Both the position numbers and the translations under genes were made by a program. A stretch of DNA of 64,000 bases, taken from contig NZ_SMNA01000004.1 in NCBI RefSeq assembly GCF_004353825.1, positions 248,001-312,000 on the forward strand. The letters are read 5' to 3'. Position 1 is the stretch's first letter. Each line of letters starts with the position of its first letter. Shown here one piece after another: positions 25,184 to 34,993 of the stretch. This DNA is from Occultella glacieicola. GTDB taxonomy: Bacteria > Actinomycetota > Actinomycetes > Actinomycetales > Beutenbergiaceae. The notes below the pieces were generated by a model. That model searched no databases. It was not told the origin of the DNA and saw only the letters and a list, made by a program, of their open reading frames with translations.

Positions 25184-27031
25184 ATGACGAACACCGCGAC
25201 CGATACCGGGACCCGGGCGGCGACCGAACGCACGACCGCGGAGAAGGCGCGCATCCTCTGGGCCTACGCCCGCCCGCACAAGCCGGTTCTCGCCGTCGCC
25301 CTCGTGCTCGGCGCGCTCGGCACCGCGGCCGAACTTGCCACCCCGCTGGTGACGAAGGCCGTGCTCGACGGCCTTGAGATGTCGGCCTCCCTGCGCACGC
25401 CGATCACGATCCTCGCGGTCCTGCTCGTGGCCGGATCCGCAGTCGCCCTGATCCAGGGCATCATGCTCGGCACGCTCGCCGAACGGATCATCCTGGCGGC
25501 CCGCACCGGCCTGGTCCGTCACCTCCTGCGGGCCCGGGTCCCCGAGGTCACCACGCGCCAGCCCGGCGAGCTCGTCACCCGGGTCACCTCGGACACCCTG
25601 CTCATCCGGGAGGCGACGACGTCGAGCGTCGTCAACTTCGTGAACGGGATCATCGGGCTGGTCGGCGCGATCGTTCTGATGGCCTACCTGGACGCCGTCC
25701 TGCTCGGCGTGACGGTCGCCGTCCTGATCCTCGTCGGCATCTCCGTGGTCGCCCTCATGCCGCGGCTGTCGAAGGCGCAGCAGGAGGCCCAGGAACACGT
25801 CGGTGCGCTGGGCGGCCGCCTCGAGGGGGTGGTGCGGGCGCTGCGGACCGTGAAGTCCGCCCGCGCCGAGTCGCGTGAGACCGCGCGGATCGCGGAGCAC
25901 GCCGAGGCGTCGGCACGCAGCGGTATCCGCGCGGTCAAGCTGGAGAACATCTCCTGGACCATCACCGGTGCGGGCGTCAACCTCGCCGTGATGCTGCTGC
26001 TCGGAGTGGGAGCGTGGCGCGTGTCCGACGGTGCCATCACGGTCTCCACCCTGGTGGCGTTCCTGCTCTACGTGTTCCAGCTGATGATGCCGGTCATGCT
26101 GTTGACGATGGCGCTGACGTCGCTGCAGTCGGGGCTGGCGGCCGCCGCCCGGATCAGCGACGTCGAGGACATGGAACTGGAGACCGACGACGACGGCGCC
26201 CGCGACCTCCACACCGACGGTGCCGACGGCGGGGGTACGTCGGGCGTCGTCGCGGACACGCCCGCACTCCGTCTGCACGAGGTCACCTACCGCTACCGCG
26301 GGGCGGATGCCCCGGCGCTGGACGGTGTCAGCCTGACGGTGCCGCGTCGTGGCCACACGGCGATCGTCGGCCCGTCGGGCGCCGGCAAGACGACGATCAT
26401 GTCGCTCCTGCTCCGGTTCCTGCACCCCGAGCACGGACGCATCGAGCTCGACGGCCGACCGTACGCGGAGTGGACCACGGACGGGATCCGGTCCCGGATC
26501 GCCTACGTGGAGCAGGACACCCCGATCGTGCCGGGCACGCTGCGCGAGAACCTGGCCTACGCCGCGCCCGGCGCGGCCGATGGCGAGGTCAGGGCCGCCG
26601 TCGACGCCCTCCGCCTGACCGAGCGGGTGGCGGCGATGCCCGACGGGTTGGACACCGAGGTCAACGCCTCCAACCTGTCCGGCGGCGAGCGGCAACGGGT
26701 GGCCGTGGCGCGGGCGCTGGTCGCACGGCCGGAGATCCTGCTTCTCGACGAGGCCACGGCACAGCTCGACGGCCTCACCGAGGCGGCACTGGCCGGCGCG
26801 ATCCGCGAGGTGGCCCGCACCGGGACCGTCGTCACGATCGCGCACCGGCTCTCGACCGTCGTCGACGCCGACCAGATCGTCCTGCTCGACCACGGTCGCG
26901 TGCGGGCGATCGGGCGGCACACGGAGCTCCTCGAGACCGACGAGCTGTACCGCGAACTCGTCGCGGCGCTGCGGCTGGACGCGTCCATCGGCCACCCGAA
27001 CGAGCAGGAGCGGGTGCCGGCCGGGGCCTGA
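25184..27031 (+). CDS. ABC multidrug-type exporter (fused membrane and ATPase domains)
   Basis: This 615-residue half-transporter has a six-helix membrane domain (about residues 25-340) with the coupling region RVTSDTLLIREATTS, followed by an ATPase. The ATPase has Walker A GPSGAGKTT (about 396), signature LSGGERQRV (about 497), Walker B ILLLDEATA (about 518) and the switch His in TIAHRLST. The ATG at 25184 has GGAGGG upstream. It exports a hydrophobic compound as a homodimer; the divergent TetR implies induction by substrate. Confidence 0.93.
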   Translation: MTNTATDTGTRAATERTTAEKARILWAYARPHKPVLAVALVLGALGTAAELATPLVTKAVLDGLEMSASLRTPITILAVLLVAGSAVALIQGIMLGTLAERIILAARTGLVRHLLRARVPEVTTRQPGELVTRVTSDTLLIREATTSSVVNFVNGIIGLVGAIVLMAYLDAVLLGVTVAVLILVGISVVALMPRLSKAQQEAQEHVGALGGRLEGVVRALRTVKSARAESRETARIAEHAEASARSGIRAVKLENISWTITGAGVNLAVMLLLGVGAWRVSDGAITVSTLVAFLLYVFQLMMPVMLLTMALTSLQSGLAAAARISDVEDMELETDDDGARDLHTDGADGGGTSGVVADTPALRLHEVTYRYRGADAPALDGVSLTVPRRGHTAIVGPSGAGKTTIMSLLLRFLHPEHGRIELDGRPYAEWTTDGIRSRIAYVEQDTPIVPGTLRENLAYAAPGAADGEVRAAVDALRLTERVAAMPDGLDTEVNASNLSGGERQRVAVARALVARPEILLLDEATAQLDGLTEAALAGAIREVARTGTVVTIAHRLSTVVDADQIVLLDHGRVRAIGRHTELLETDELYRELVAALRLDASIGHPNEQERVPAGA

Positions 27032-27084
27032 CCTGCGTCCCGCTCGCCGCGCCGTCCCCAGGCCGGCGGCCGTATCATCGGGCG

Positions 27085-27774
27085 ATGCTGACGGCGTTGC
27101 TGTACGGGCTGGGCACCTCGGTGCCGATGCTGATCGGTGCGGTGATCGGGCTGCGATACGACCTGCCGACCAAGGTCCTGGCGGCGATGATGGCGTTCGG
27201 CGCGGGCACCATGATCGCGGCGGTCACGACCGAGTTGTTCCAGCCGTCGTTCGACAGCCAGGGCATGGTGATCGCCGGCTCGGCGCTGCTCGGGGGTGCC
27301 CTCGTCTATGTACTGGCCGACCGGCTGATCGAGCGCAAGCTCGGCCCGGCCGCGCTCGGGCCGGCGCTGATGCTCGGCGCGCTGCTCGACGGCATCCCGG
27401 AGAACACCGCGCTCGGGGTCAGCCTGATGGGCACGGGTGGCATCGTGCTGTTGGTCGCGGTGGCCGTGGGAAACGTGCCCGAGGCGATGGCCGGTGCGGC
27501 CTCGATGCGCCAGCAGCACGGGTTCGCGATCCGGCGGGCCTTCTGGATGTGGGCCGGGACGGCGATCCTGCTGACCCTGGTCGTCGTGGCCGCCTGGGCC
27601 GTCAGCGACACGATCTCCGACCGGAGCATCTCGGTCATCCAGGCGTTCGCCGGCGGCGCGACGATCGCGGTGCTGGCCGACTCGCTGATGCCGGAGGCCT
27701 ATCGCGACGGCGGCTGGTGGGTCGGCCTGTCGACGGCAGTGGGGTTCCTGGTCGCGTTCGCGCTCGGCGGCTGA
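27085..27774 (+). CDS. ZIP-family metal transporter
   Basis: This 229-residue membrane protein has about eight helices and the paired helix motifs LLDGIPENTALG and GNVPEAMAGAA, which form the metal site in ZIP transporters. The usual His of the first motif is replaced by Asp, as in a subset of bacterial members. It probably imports zinc or another divalent cation. TATCAT six bases before the ATG indicates a leaderless start. Confidence 0.88.
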   Translation: MLTALLYGLGTSVPMLIGAVIGLRYDLPTKVLAAMMAFGAGTMIAAVTTELFQPSFDSQGMVIAGSALLGGALVYVLADRLIERKLGPAALGPALMLGALLDGIPENTALGVSLMGTGGIVLLVAVAVGNVPEAMAGAASMRQQHGFAIRRAFWMWAGTAILLTLVVVAAWAVSDTISDRSISVIQAFAGGATIAVLADSLMPEAYRDGGWWVGLSTAVGFLVAFALGG

Positions 27775-27835
27775 GCCTGTCGCGACCGGCAGTCGGGGGC
27801 TTGTCACGCCCGGGGCACGTCGCCTACCATGATCG

Positions 27836-27849
27836 TCGATGCGTATCGA
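27836..27849 (+). promoter_or_regulatory. LacI operator at its own start codon
   Basis: TCGATGCGTATCGA differs by one base from a perfect palindrome and overlaps the ATG of the lacI gene. It matches the operator at 28978-28991 before the binding-protein gene, so the LacI protein probably represses itself and the importer. Confidence 0.65.
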
Positions 27850-28927
27850 CGACGAACGTGCGGGGGTGGCGACGGGCCCGGTGGGCCCGTCGGTCGCAGC
27901 GCCCCGCGGTCGCCGCGGCCGGCCGGCGCCGACGAGCAAGGACGTCGCCCGGGTGGCCGGTGTCTCGCAGAGCACCGTCTCCTACGTGATGAGCGGCAAG
28001 CGTCCGATCTCGGAGCGGACCCGCCGGACCGTCCTCGAGGCGATCGATCAGCTCACGTACGAGCCGAACGCGGGTGCCCGGGCGCTCGCCGGACATCGGA
28101 CCAATGTCGTCGGTCTGGTGGTGCCGTTCCACAACCCGGAGACGGCCAGCGGACTGATGGCGTTCGCCGAGGAGATCGCCGTGACCGCCCGCGGGCGTGA
28201 CTACGACGTGCTGATGCTCACCGCCGCGGAGGGCCCGGCCGGGCTCGCCCGGGTGCAGCGGCGCGCGATGTGCGACGCAGTGATCGTCATGGAGATCACC
28301 ACCGACGACCCCCGGGCGGCGATGGCCCGGGAGCTCGAGATGCCGGTCATCTTCATCGGTATGCCGGGAGACCGGGCCGGCCTGCACTGCATCGACTTCG
28401 ACTTCGAGACCGGCGCCGAGTTGCTGGTCGACGAGCTCGCCGACGTCGGGTGCCCGGAGATCGCGGTGCTGGGCTGGTCGCAGGACCGGGTCGGTCTCGG
28501 CATCAACTACGTCCCGCGGTTCCGCACCCATGCGCAGGCCCGTGCGGCCGACCGGGGGATCGCGCTGCGGTGGATCGACGCACCGCACACCCGCGCGGGC
28601 GTCGAGGGTTTCCTCGATGCCGTGCTCGGGCCCGACGGCGGCCCGCACCCGGGGCTGCTGACGGTGCACAGCCCGCACGACCTCGGCGCCGCGCTGCAGC
28701 AGCGTGGCCTGGTGCCCGGCCGTGACCTCGACCTGGTGTCCCTGTGCACCGATGTCGAGGCCGAGGGCCAGCCGGTTCCGCCCACGGCGGTCTCCCCGCA
28801 GCCCCGGGACGTGTCCCGGCTCGCGATGTCGTGGTTGTTCGACCTGCTCGAGGGCGACGTGCCCGCCGAGCTGCGCCTCGTGGACGCGCGCCTGACCCGG
28901 CGTGGCTCCGTTCGTCGGGCCGGCTGA
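27839..28927 (+). CDS. LacI-family regulator
   Basis: This 362-residue regulator has an N-terminal HTH (TSKDVARVAGVSQSTVSYVM, with hinge YEPNAGARALAG) and a periplasmic-binding-protein-like sensor domain. The first 30 residues are a basic extension. The ATG overlaps an operator copy. It controls the following importer with ThuA and Gfo/Idh genes, and its inducer is probably the imported sugar. Confidence 0.92.
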   Translation: MRIDDERAGVATGPVGPSVAAPRGRRGRPAPTSKDVARVAGVSQSTVSYVMSGKRPISERTRRTVLEAIDQLTYEPNAGARALAGHRTNVVGLVVPFHNPETASGLMAFAEEIAVTARGRDYDVLMLTAAEGPAGLARVQRRAMCDAVIVMEITTDDPRAAMARELEMPVIFIGMPGDRAGLHCIDFDFETGAELLVDELADVGCPEIAVLGWSQDRVGLGINYVPRFRTHAQARAADRGIALRWIDAPHTRAGVEGFLDAVLGPDGGPHPGLLTVHSPHDLGAALQQRGLVPGRDLDLVSLCTDVEAEGQPVPPTAVSPQPRDVSRLAMSWLFDLLEGDVPAELRLVDARLTRRGSVRRAG

Positions 28928-28977
28928 CCGCCGGCTGCGACCCTGCCCTGCTCGATCCCATTGAACCCGATTCGCAA

Positions 28978-28991
28978 TCGATACGTATCGA
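28978..28991 (+). promoter_or_regulatory. LacI operator before the sugar importer operon
   Basis: TCGATACGTATCGA is a perfect 14-nt palindrome with the central CG favoured by LacI proteins. A -35-like TTGAAC lies at 28961-28966, so the operator overlaps the -10 region. It is 74 bp before the binding-protein ATG. Confidence 0.75.
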
Positions 28992-29064
28992 CGGACCCGT
29001 GGCGACCCCGATGGCCGCAACGGCCCGGTCCACGCCGACGTGGGCCGGACAGAGAGGAAACGAG

Positions 29065-30303
29065 ATGTCCCGCATTTCCAGATCCCGAGCCCTGCTCGCC
29101 ACCGCGGCCGCCGTGCCGCTGGTGCTCGTCGCCGCCTGTGGCGGCACTGATGGCACTGACGGCGGTGGCGACGGCGGCGGTGAGGTCACCGAGCTGCACG
29201 TCGTCGACTACCACAACAATGAGCCGAACAAGTCCGTGTGGCAGGGCGTCCTCGACGGCTGCGCGACGGAGGTCGGGGTGTCGCTGAACCGCGAGACGGT
29301 GCCCGGCGGTGACCTCATCGCGAAGGTGCTCCAGATGAGTTCTTCGCGCACGCTGCCCGATGTGCTCATGCTCGACAACCCCGACGTCCAGCAGATCGCC
29401 GAGAGCGGCGCCCTGGCCCCGCTGTCCGATTTCGGCCTCGACCCGGGCGGCATCACCGAGGGCGTGCTGTCCGCCTCCACCTACGAGGGCGAGCTCTACG
29501 CCCTGCAGCCGGTCACCAACACGATCGCGCTGTTCTACAACACGCAGATGCTCGAGGAGGCCGGCATCGAGCCACCGAGCACCTGGGACGAGCTCGAGAG
29601 TGCGGCGGCCGCGCTCACCGAGGGGGATCGCTACGGGCTCGCGCTGTCGGCGATCAACACCTACGAGGGCACCTGGCAGTTCCTGCCGTTCATGTGGTCC
29701 AACGGTGGTGACGAGTCCGACATCGCGACCCCCGAGGTCGCCGGTGCGCTGCAGCTGTGGAAGGACCTGCTGGACGCCGGGTCGATGTCGCAGTCGGTGG
29801 TCACCTGGTCCCAGGGGGATGTCGCGGACCAGTTCGGCAGTGGCAACGCCGCCATGATGGTCAACGGCCCCTGGAACTTCGGCACCCTCGCGGAGGCGGA
29901 CGCGGACCTCGAGTACGACATCGTCCCGATCCCCGCACCGACCTCGGGAGACACGATCATCTCGCCGTTCGGTGGCGAGGCCTGGGCGGTCCCGCAGACC
30001 GGTGACGCGGATCGGATGGCCGTGGCCGCCGAGTTCGTGCAGTGCCTCGTCGGGGAGCAGGCCGTGGTCGATGCCGCCGTCGGTACCAACACGGTCCCGA
30101 CCGACCCGTCCCTGGCCGACACCGTGGTCGAGCAGGTGCCGAACCTGGCCTCGTTCGCCGCCCAGGTCCCGGACCTGCGGGCCCGCACCGGTGAGCTCGG
30201 ACCCGAGTGGCCGACCCAGGCGACGGCCATCTACGAGGCGGTCCAGAACGCACTCGTCGGCGGCATGAGCCCGGAGGACGCGCTCGCCCAGGCACAGGGC
30301 TGA
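29065..30303 (+). CDS. Sugar-binding lipoprotein of ABC importer
   Basis: This 412-residue solute-binding protein has a signal peptide with lipobox VAAC (Cys near residue 25), then a Gly/Asp-rich linker. Mature-domain landmarks are TNTIALFYNTQMLEEAGIEPPSTW and NGPWNFGTL. AGAGGAAA precedes the ATG. It feeds the two permeases that follow directly and is under the LacI operator at 28978. Confidence 0.93.
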   Translation: MSRISRSRALLATAAAVPLVLVAACGGTDGTDGGGDGGGEVTELHVVDYHNNEPNKSVWQGVLDGCATEVGVSLNRETVPGGDLIAKVLQMSSSRTLPDVLMLDNPDVQQIAESGALAPLSDFGLDPGGITEGVLSASTYEGELYALQPVTNTIALFYNTQMLEEAGIEPPSTWDELESAAAALTEGDRYGLALSAINTYEGTWQFLPFMWSNGGDESDIATPEVAGALQLWKDLLDAGSMSQSVVTWSQGDVADQFGSGNAAMMVNGPWNFGTLAEADADLEYDIVPIPAPTSGDTIISPFGGEAWAVPQTGDADRMAVAAEFVQCLVGEQAVVDAAVGTNTVPTDPSLADTVVEQVPNLASFAAQVPDLRARTGELGPEWPTQATAIYEAVQNALVGGMSPEDALAQAQG

Positions 30304-30307
30304 CCCG

Positions 30308-31267
30308 GTGACCGCCACCGAGGTACGCGCCGGGTCCGGCGGGCTCGTCCCGCCGGCCCCGGCCCGGTCCGGTCGTCGCCGACCCGTCACGCGGCGGCGC
30401 CTCGTCCAGTTCGCGTTCCTGGTCCCGGCCCTGGTGTATCTGGTGCTGTTCTTCGGCTATCCCGTGGTCAAGAACCTCATGATGGGATTCCAGGAGTACA
30501 CGACCAGGACGTTCTACACGGGCGAGGCGCCCTGGGTCGGGTTCGCGAACTACGTCACGGCCGTGACCGACCCGGTGTTCGACCAGGCGCTGCTCAACAC
30601 CGGACTGTTCACGGTGGGCTCCATCGTCGGGCAGTTCACGATCGGCCTGCTCATCGCCCTGTTCTTCCACCGGCGGTTCCACCTCTCCGGCGTCCTGCGC
30701 TCGTTGCTGCTGCTGCCGTGGCTGGTCCCGATGATCGCCGCGTCGGCGGTCTGGCGATGGATCCTCGACACCGACCACGGGGTCCTGAACCGAACGCTCG
30801 ACCTGCTGCCGTTCGTGGACGGACGCCCTGCCTGGCTGACCTCGACCACGTTGGCGCTGGTCGCCGTCATCATGGTCAACATCTGGCTCGGCATCCCGTT
30901 CAACGCGACGATCCTCTACGGCGGGCTGCAGGAGATCCCCGAGGAGCTCTACGAGGCGGGCTCGCTCGACGGCGCCACCGGGGCCCGGGCGTTCTGGCAC
31001 ATCACCTGGCCGCTGTTACGGCCGGTGGTGACGGTGGTCCTGGTGCTGGGCGTCGTCTACACGCTGAAGGTGCTCGACGTCATCCTGGGTCTGACCAACG
31101 GCGGTCCGGCGAACGCGACCCAGACGATCTCGACGTTCTCGTACCACATGTCCTTCCGCGAGTTCGACTTCGGGGTGGGGGCCGCACTGGGCAACATCCT
31201 GGTGCTGATCTCGCTCGTGTTCGCCATCGTCTACCTGCGTCTGAACCGGCGCGCAATCGACGAGTAG
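30308..31267 (+). CDS. Sugar ABC importer permease (MalF type)
   Basis: This 319-residue permease has six helices and an EAA loop IPEELYEAGSLDGATGARAF near residue 215. The GTG start is four bases after the binding-protein stop. It forms the channel with the next gene. No ATPase gene is present, so a shared ATPase is probable. Confidence 0.92.
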   Translation: MTATEVRAGSGGLVPPAPARSGRRRPVTRRRLVQFAFLVPALVYLVLFFGYPVVKNLMMGFQEYTTRTFYTGEAPWVGFANYVTAVTDPVFDQALLNTGLFTVGSIVGQFTIGLLIALFFHRRFHLSGVLRSLLLLPWLVPMIAASAVWRWILDTDHGVLNRTLDLLPFVDGRPAWLTSTTLALVAVIMVNIWLGIPFNATILYGGLQEIPEELYEAGSLDGATGARAFWHITWPLLRPVVTVVLVLGVVYTLKVLDVILGLTNGGPANATQTISTFSYHMSFREFDFGVGAALGNILVLISLVFAIVYLRLNRRAIDE

Positions 31268-31281
31268 AGGCTGGAGGTCTC

Positions 31282-32163
31282 ATGAGTGCCGCAGTTCCTA
31301 TCGCCCGGCGAACCTCGGGTGGCGACGTCGCCGGGAGTGCGTCGAGGGTCCCCACCCCGCGCCGGCCCGGTCACACGATCCTCGGCGTGATCATCATCGC
31401 CGTCATGCTGTTCCCGCTCTACTGGATGCTCAACGTCTCGCTGCAGCCGGCGGGCAACGCCGTTGCGACGCCGTGGCTCCCGTTGGACCTCTCCTGGGAC
31501 GGGTACGCGACGGCCCTCGCCGAGCAGGGCGGCAACCTGGTGACGAGCCTGATCGTCAGTCTCGGTGCCGTCGTGTTCAGCCTGGTCGTCGCGGCGCCGG
31601 CGGCCTACGCCCTGGCGCACTTCCGGTTCGGCAAATGGGTGGTCGTGCTCCTGTTCGGGGTGCTGACCACGCAGATGGTGCCCGGCATCGTCGTCGCGAA
31701 CGCGCTCTACAGCGCCTACAGCGACCTCGGGCTGTTGAACACCTACGTCGGCCTGATCCTGGCCGACTCGGCCGCCGGCATCCCGTTCTCGATCATCCTG
31801 ATGCGGGCGTTCATGATGAGCATCCCCGCCTCGATCGTCGAGGCGGCCTACGTCGACGGCGCAGGTCCGGTCCGTGCGTTCGTGTCCGTCGTGCTGCCGA
31901 TCAGCCGCAACGCCCTCATCACCTCGGCGCTGTTCACGTTCCTGTTCGCGTGGGGGGACTTCCTGTTCGCGCTCACGCTGACGACGTCGGAGAGCATGCG
32001 GCCGATCACGCTCGGCCTGTACAGCTATATCGGTGGCTACGTGAGCGACTGGTCCCCGATCATGGCGACGGCCGTGCTCTCGTCGCTGCCGGCCATCGCC
32101 CTGCTCGTCCTGGCCCAACGCTACGTCGCCGCCGGCGTCACCGGCGGCGCGGTCAAGTCCTGA
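31282..32163 (+). CDS. Sugar ABC importer permease (MalG type)
   Basis: This 293-residue permease has six helices and an EAA loop [25 protein letters not shown] lies just upstream of the ATG. The C-terminus ([12 protein letters not shown]) matches the family. It pairs with the MalF-type protein. Confidence 0.92.
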   Translation: MSAAVPIARRTSGGDVAGSASRVPTPRRPGHTILGVIIIAVMLFPLYWMLNVSLQPAGNAVATPWLPLDLSWDGYATALAEQGGNLVTSLIVSLGAVVFSLVVAAPAAYALAHFRFGKWVVVLLFGVLTTQMVPGIVVANALYSAYSDLGLLNTYVGLILADSAAGIPFSIILMRAFMMSIPASIVEAAYVDGAGPVRAFVSVVLPISRNALITSALFTFLFAWGDFLFALTLTTSESMRPITLGLYSYIGGYVSDWSPIMATAVLSSLPAIALLVLAQRYVAAGVTGGAVKS

Positions 32164-32206
32164 TCACCCACTCACAGCTCGATCCGACAACCCGAGGAGT
32201 CCACAC

Positions 32207-33028
32207 ATGTCCGAACCGATCCGCGTTCTCGTCTGGGGCGAGAACCGCCACGAGCAGCTCGAGCCCGCCGTCGCCCAGCGCTATCCCGACGGGATGCACG
32301 GGGCGATCGCGCAGGGGATCGAGGCGAACCTGGGCGGGCGCGTCCGGGTGCGCACCACCACCCTGGACGAACCCGAGCACGGCCTGACCGAGGAGGCGCT
32401 CGCGGACACCGACGTCCTGATCTGGTGGGGCCACGCTGCGCACGGCGAGGTCGCCGACGAGGTGGTCGAGCGGGCCCACCGACACGTCCTGGCGGGCATG
32501 GGCCTGATCGTGCTGCACTCGGGCCACTGGTCGAAACTGTTCATGAAGCTCATGGGCACCACCTGCACGCTGCGGTGGCGCACCGAGCACGACCGCGAGC
32601 TGATCTGGACCGTCGACGCGACCCACCCGATCGCCCAGGGCATCCCGCACCCGATGATCATCGAGGAGGACGAGATGTACGGGGAGCAGTTCGACATCCC
32701 GGCCCCGGACGAGCTCGTCTTCATCTCCTCCTTCAGCGGCGGTGAGGTGTTCCGCTCCGGATGTACCTTCAAGCGTGGCCACGGCAAGATCTTCTATTTC
32801 CGGCCCGGCGACCAGGACTTCCCCACGTACTTCCACGAGGGCGTGCGCCGGGTGATCTCGAACGCCGTGGAGTGGGCCCGGACGGTGCGTCCCGAGCGTG
32901 GCCTGCCCACCCTGCTGCGGTACGAGACCGAGGACTTCTACAACGGCCACGGCTACGGCGGGGCGCTCAGCGCCGAGGCCGTCGCAGCGGCGGAGCAGTT
33001 GTCGTCCGAGCACGCGGGCGCCGAGTGA
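32207..33028 (+). CDS. ThuA-like protein (trehalose utilisation family)
   Basis: This 273-residue glutamine-amidotransferase-like fold protein has [12 protein letters not shown] at the start and [22 protein letters not shown] and [14 protein letters not shown] further on. ThuA-type proteins accompany disaccharide importers, where they are implicated in 3-keto-sugar metabolism. It is paired with a Gfo/Idh oxidoreductase, overlapping by GTGA, which supports a 3-keto-glycoside route (inference). GAGGAG is well placed before the ATG. Confidence 0.88.
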   Translation: MSEPIRVLVWGENRHEQLEPAVAQRYPDGMHGAIAQGIEANLGGRVRVRTTTLDEPEHGLTEEALADTDVLIWWGHAAHGEVADEVVERAHRHVLAGMGLIVLHSGHWSKLFMKLMGTTCTLRWRTEHDRELIWTVDATHPIAQGIPHPMIIEEDEMYGEQFDIPAPDELVFISSFSGGEVFRSGCTFKRGHGKIFYFRPGDQDFPTYFHEGVRRVISNAVEWARTVRPERGLPTLLRYETEDFYNGHGYGGALSAEAVAAAEQLSSEHAGAE

Positions 33029-34146
33029 GCGGGACGGGGCCCACGACGGCGCCGCTGCGGCTGGTCCAGGTCGGCGCCGGCAGCATGGGCCGGGCCTGGC
33101 TGCTCGCGATCGCGGCGAACCCCGACGTCGAGCTGGTCGGACTCGTCGACCTGGACCTCGACGGGGCGGCGGCGGCGCTCGCCGCCGCCCCGGCGGGTCT
33201 GGGTGCGGGCGACGTCGTGATCGGCACCGACCTGACGAGCGTCGCCCGCGAGACCGGCGCGACAGCCGTCGTCGATGTGGCAGTCCCCGCGGCGCACCAC
33301 CAGCTCACGACGGCGGCGCTGTTCGCCGGTCTCGACGTGCTCGGTGAGAAGCCGGTCACGGAGACGGTGGCGCAGGCGCTCTCGCTGGTGGCCGCGACCC
33401 AGGTGACCGGGAGACGCTTCGTGGTCAGCCAGTCCCGCCGCTACATCCGGGAGGCGTTCCAGTTCCGGACGGCTGCCCGGGCCGTCGGGACCGCCGGGAC
33501 CCTCGCCGTCGACTTCTTCAAGGCGCCGCGCTTCGGCGGGTTCCGGGAGCAGATGGCGCAGCCGCTGATCGTCGACATGGCGATCCACCAGTTCGACCTC
33601 GCCCGGTTCCTGCTCGACGCGGACCCGGTCGCGGTCTACGCGGAGTCGTTCAACCCGCCGTGGAGCTGGTACGCCGGCGACGCGTCCGCGGTCGCGACCT
33701 TCGAGATGAGCAACGGGTCCCGGTTCGTCTTCAACGGGTCCTGGTGCACGCCGGGTCTGGAGACCTCCTGGAACGGCGACTGGCGTCTGTCCGCAGAGCA
33801 CGGCAGCGCGACCTGGGACGGGGACCGGCTGCCGGTGGTCGAGGCCCCGGCCCCGGTCGATCTCACCGACGTGGCCGATCCGGGCCGGGAGCTGGTCGGG
33901 TCGCTGGCCGCGTTCGTCGCCGGCCTGCGGGGCGCCCCGATGATGTGCGAGGTCGCGGACAACGTGCTCAGCCTGGCGATGGTGGAGGCCGCGATCGCCT
34001 CGGCGGCCTCGGGCCGACGGGTCGCGGTCGACGACATCCTGGAGCGCGCGTACGCCGACGCGCTCGACGCGGAGCAGCGCGACGACGTTCGCACCACCCT
34101 GCTGTCCTGGCCCTCGGTCCGGGAGGGGCTCGTCCGGGTCCCCTAG
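33025..34146 (+). CDS. Gfo/Idh/MocA-family oxidoreductase
   Basis: This 373-residue NAD(P)-dependent dehydrogenase has the Rossmann motif [11 protein letters not shown] and the catalytic lysine motif GEKPVTET. The substrate-site motif [16 protein letters not shown] has the conserved Asp/His. It oxidises or reduces a sugar ring carbon, plausibly with the ThuA partner. Its TAG stop overlaps the stop of the convergent ankyrin gene in CTAG (34143-34146). Confidence 0.9.
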   Translation: MSGTGPTTAPLRLVQVGAGSMGRAWLLAIAANPDVELVGLVDLDLDGAAAALAAAPAGLGAGDVVIGTDLTSVARETGATAVVDVAVPAAHHQLTTAALFAGLDVLGEKPVTETVAQALSLVAATQVTGRRFVVSQSRRYIREAFQFRTAARAVGTAGTLAVDFFKAPRFGGFREQMAQPLIVDMAIHQFDLARFLLDADPVAVYAESFNPPWSWYAGDASAVATFEMSNGSRFVFNGSWCTPGLETSWNGDWRLSAEHGSATWDGDRLPVVEAPAPVDLTDVADPGRELVGSLAAFVAGLRGAPMMCEVADNVLSLAMVEAAIASAASGRRVAVDDILERAYADALDAEQRDDVRTTLLSWPSVREGLVRVP

Positions 34147-34916
34147 CCGTGGGCCTCGGGGTTCACCGGGACGTCGTGTGCCTGCAGCCACGCGATGACC
34201 TCGGCGCGTTCGGCGGCGGCCCGGTCGTTCAGGAGTTCGGGGTCGTACCCGAAGTAGTAGTCCTGGAAGGTCGCGCCGCCGCTGGTCTCGGCGAGCGGGT
34301 CGGCCCCGGCGTCCAGCAGGACGACCAGCTGACCGCCCCGGTTGACACGGGCGCAGTCGTGCAGCGGTCGGCTGCCGTTGGCGTCGGCGCCGTCGGGATC
34401 GGCGCCGGCCCCGAGGAGCAGGTCGATGGCCAGATCGGAGGAGGTCACGCACGCCGCGCCCAGCGCCATCACCCCCGTGATCGAGTTCGCGGCGTTCACG
34501 TCGGCGCCGGCCGCGAGCAGGATCGGGACCAGCTCCTCCGACGCGGCGTCGGAGGTGTTCACATCCACGGTGTCCTCGAGGGGGGTCTTGCCCGCCGAGC
34601 CGTTCAGGTCCGGATCGGCGCCCGCGTCGAGCAGAGCGGCGAGGCCGTCGGCGTTCTCGACCAGGATCGCCCACTGCAGCATGGTGAGGTCGTCCGCACC
34701 GCGCGCATCCGGGTCGGCGCCGTCGGCCACCAGTCGCGCAACCGCGCCGGAGTCCCCGGCCGCGACCGCCCGGGCCAGCTCCGCATCATCGTCGTCCGGG
34801 AAGTGCTCGGCGACGTCGGGTCCCGAGCCGCCCGCACCGGGCAGGAGGCCACAACCGGCGAGCACGAGCGCGACCGCGCCCAAGGACGACGCTGCCCGGA
34901 CAACCCGCGTGATCAT
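34143..34916 (-). CDS. Ankyrin-repeat lipoprotein
   Basis: This 257-residue secreted protein has a signal peptide with lipobox VLAGC (Cys about residue 22) and about five ankyrin-type repeats. Each repeat contains GADPD or GADVN turns, and the last is near residue 210. It would be anchored outside the membrane and bind protein partners; its role is unknown. It is convergent with the Gfo/Idh gene and 77 bp downstream of the PL26-like gene on the same strand. Confidence 0.85.
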   Translation of the reverse strand: MITRVVRAASSLGAVALVLAGCGLLPGAGGSGPDVAEHFPDDDDAELARAVAAGDSGAVARLVADGADPDARGADDLTMLQWAILVENADGLAALLDAGADPDLNGSAGKTPLEDTVDVNTSDAASEELVPILLAAGADVNAANSITGVMALGAACVTSSDLAIDLLLGAGADPDGADANGSRPLHDCARVNRGGQLVVLLDAGADPLAETSGGATFQDYYFGYDPELLNDRAAAERAEVIAWLQAHDVPVNPEAHG

Positions 34917-34993
34917 GACCGAATGCAACCACGCCGGAGCCGTCCTGTCCGGGGGTGCGGTCGCGGAACCTTCCGGGCCCGCTGACCGGCGAG

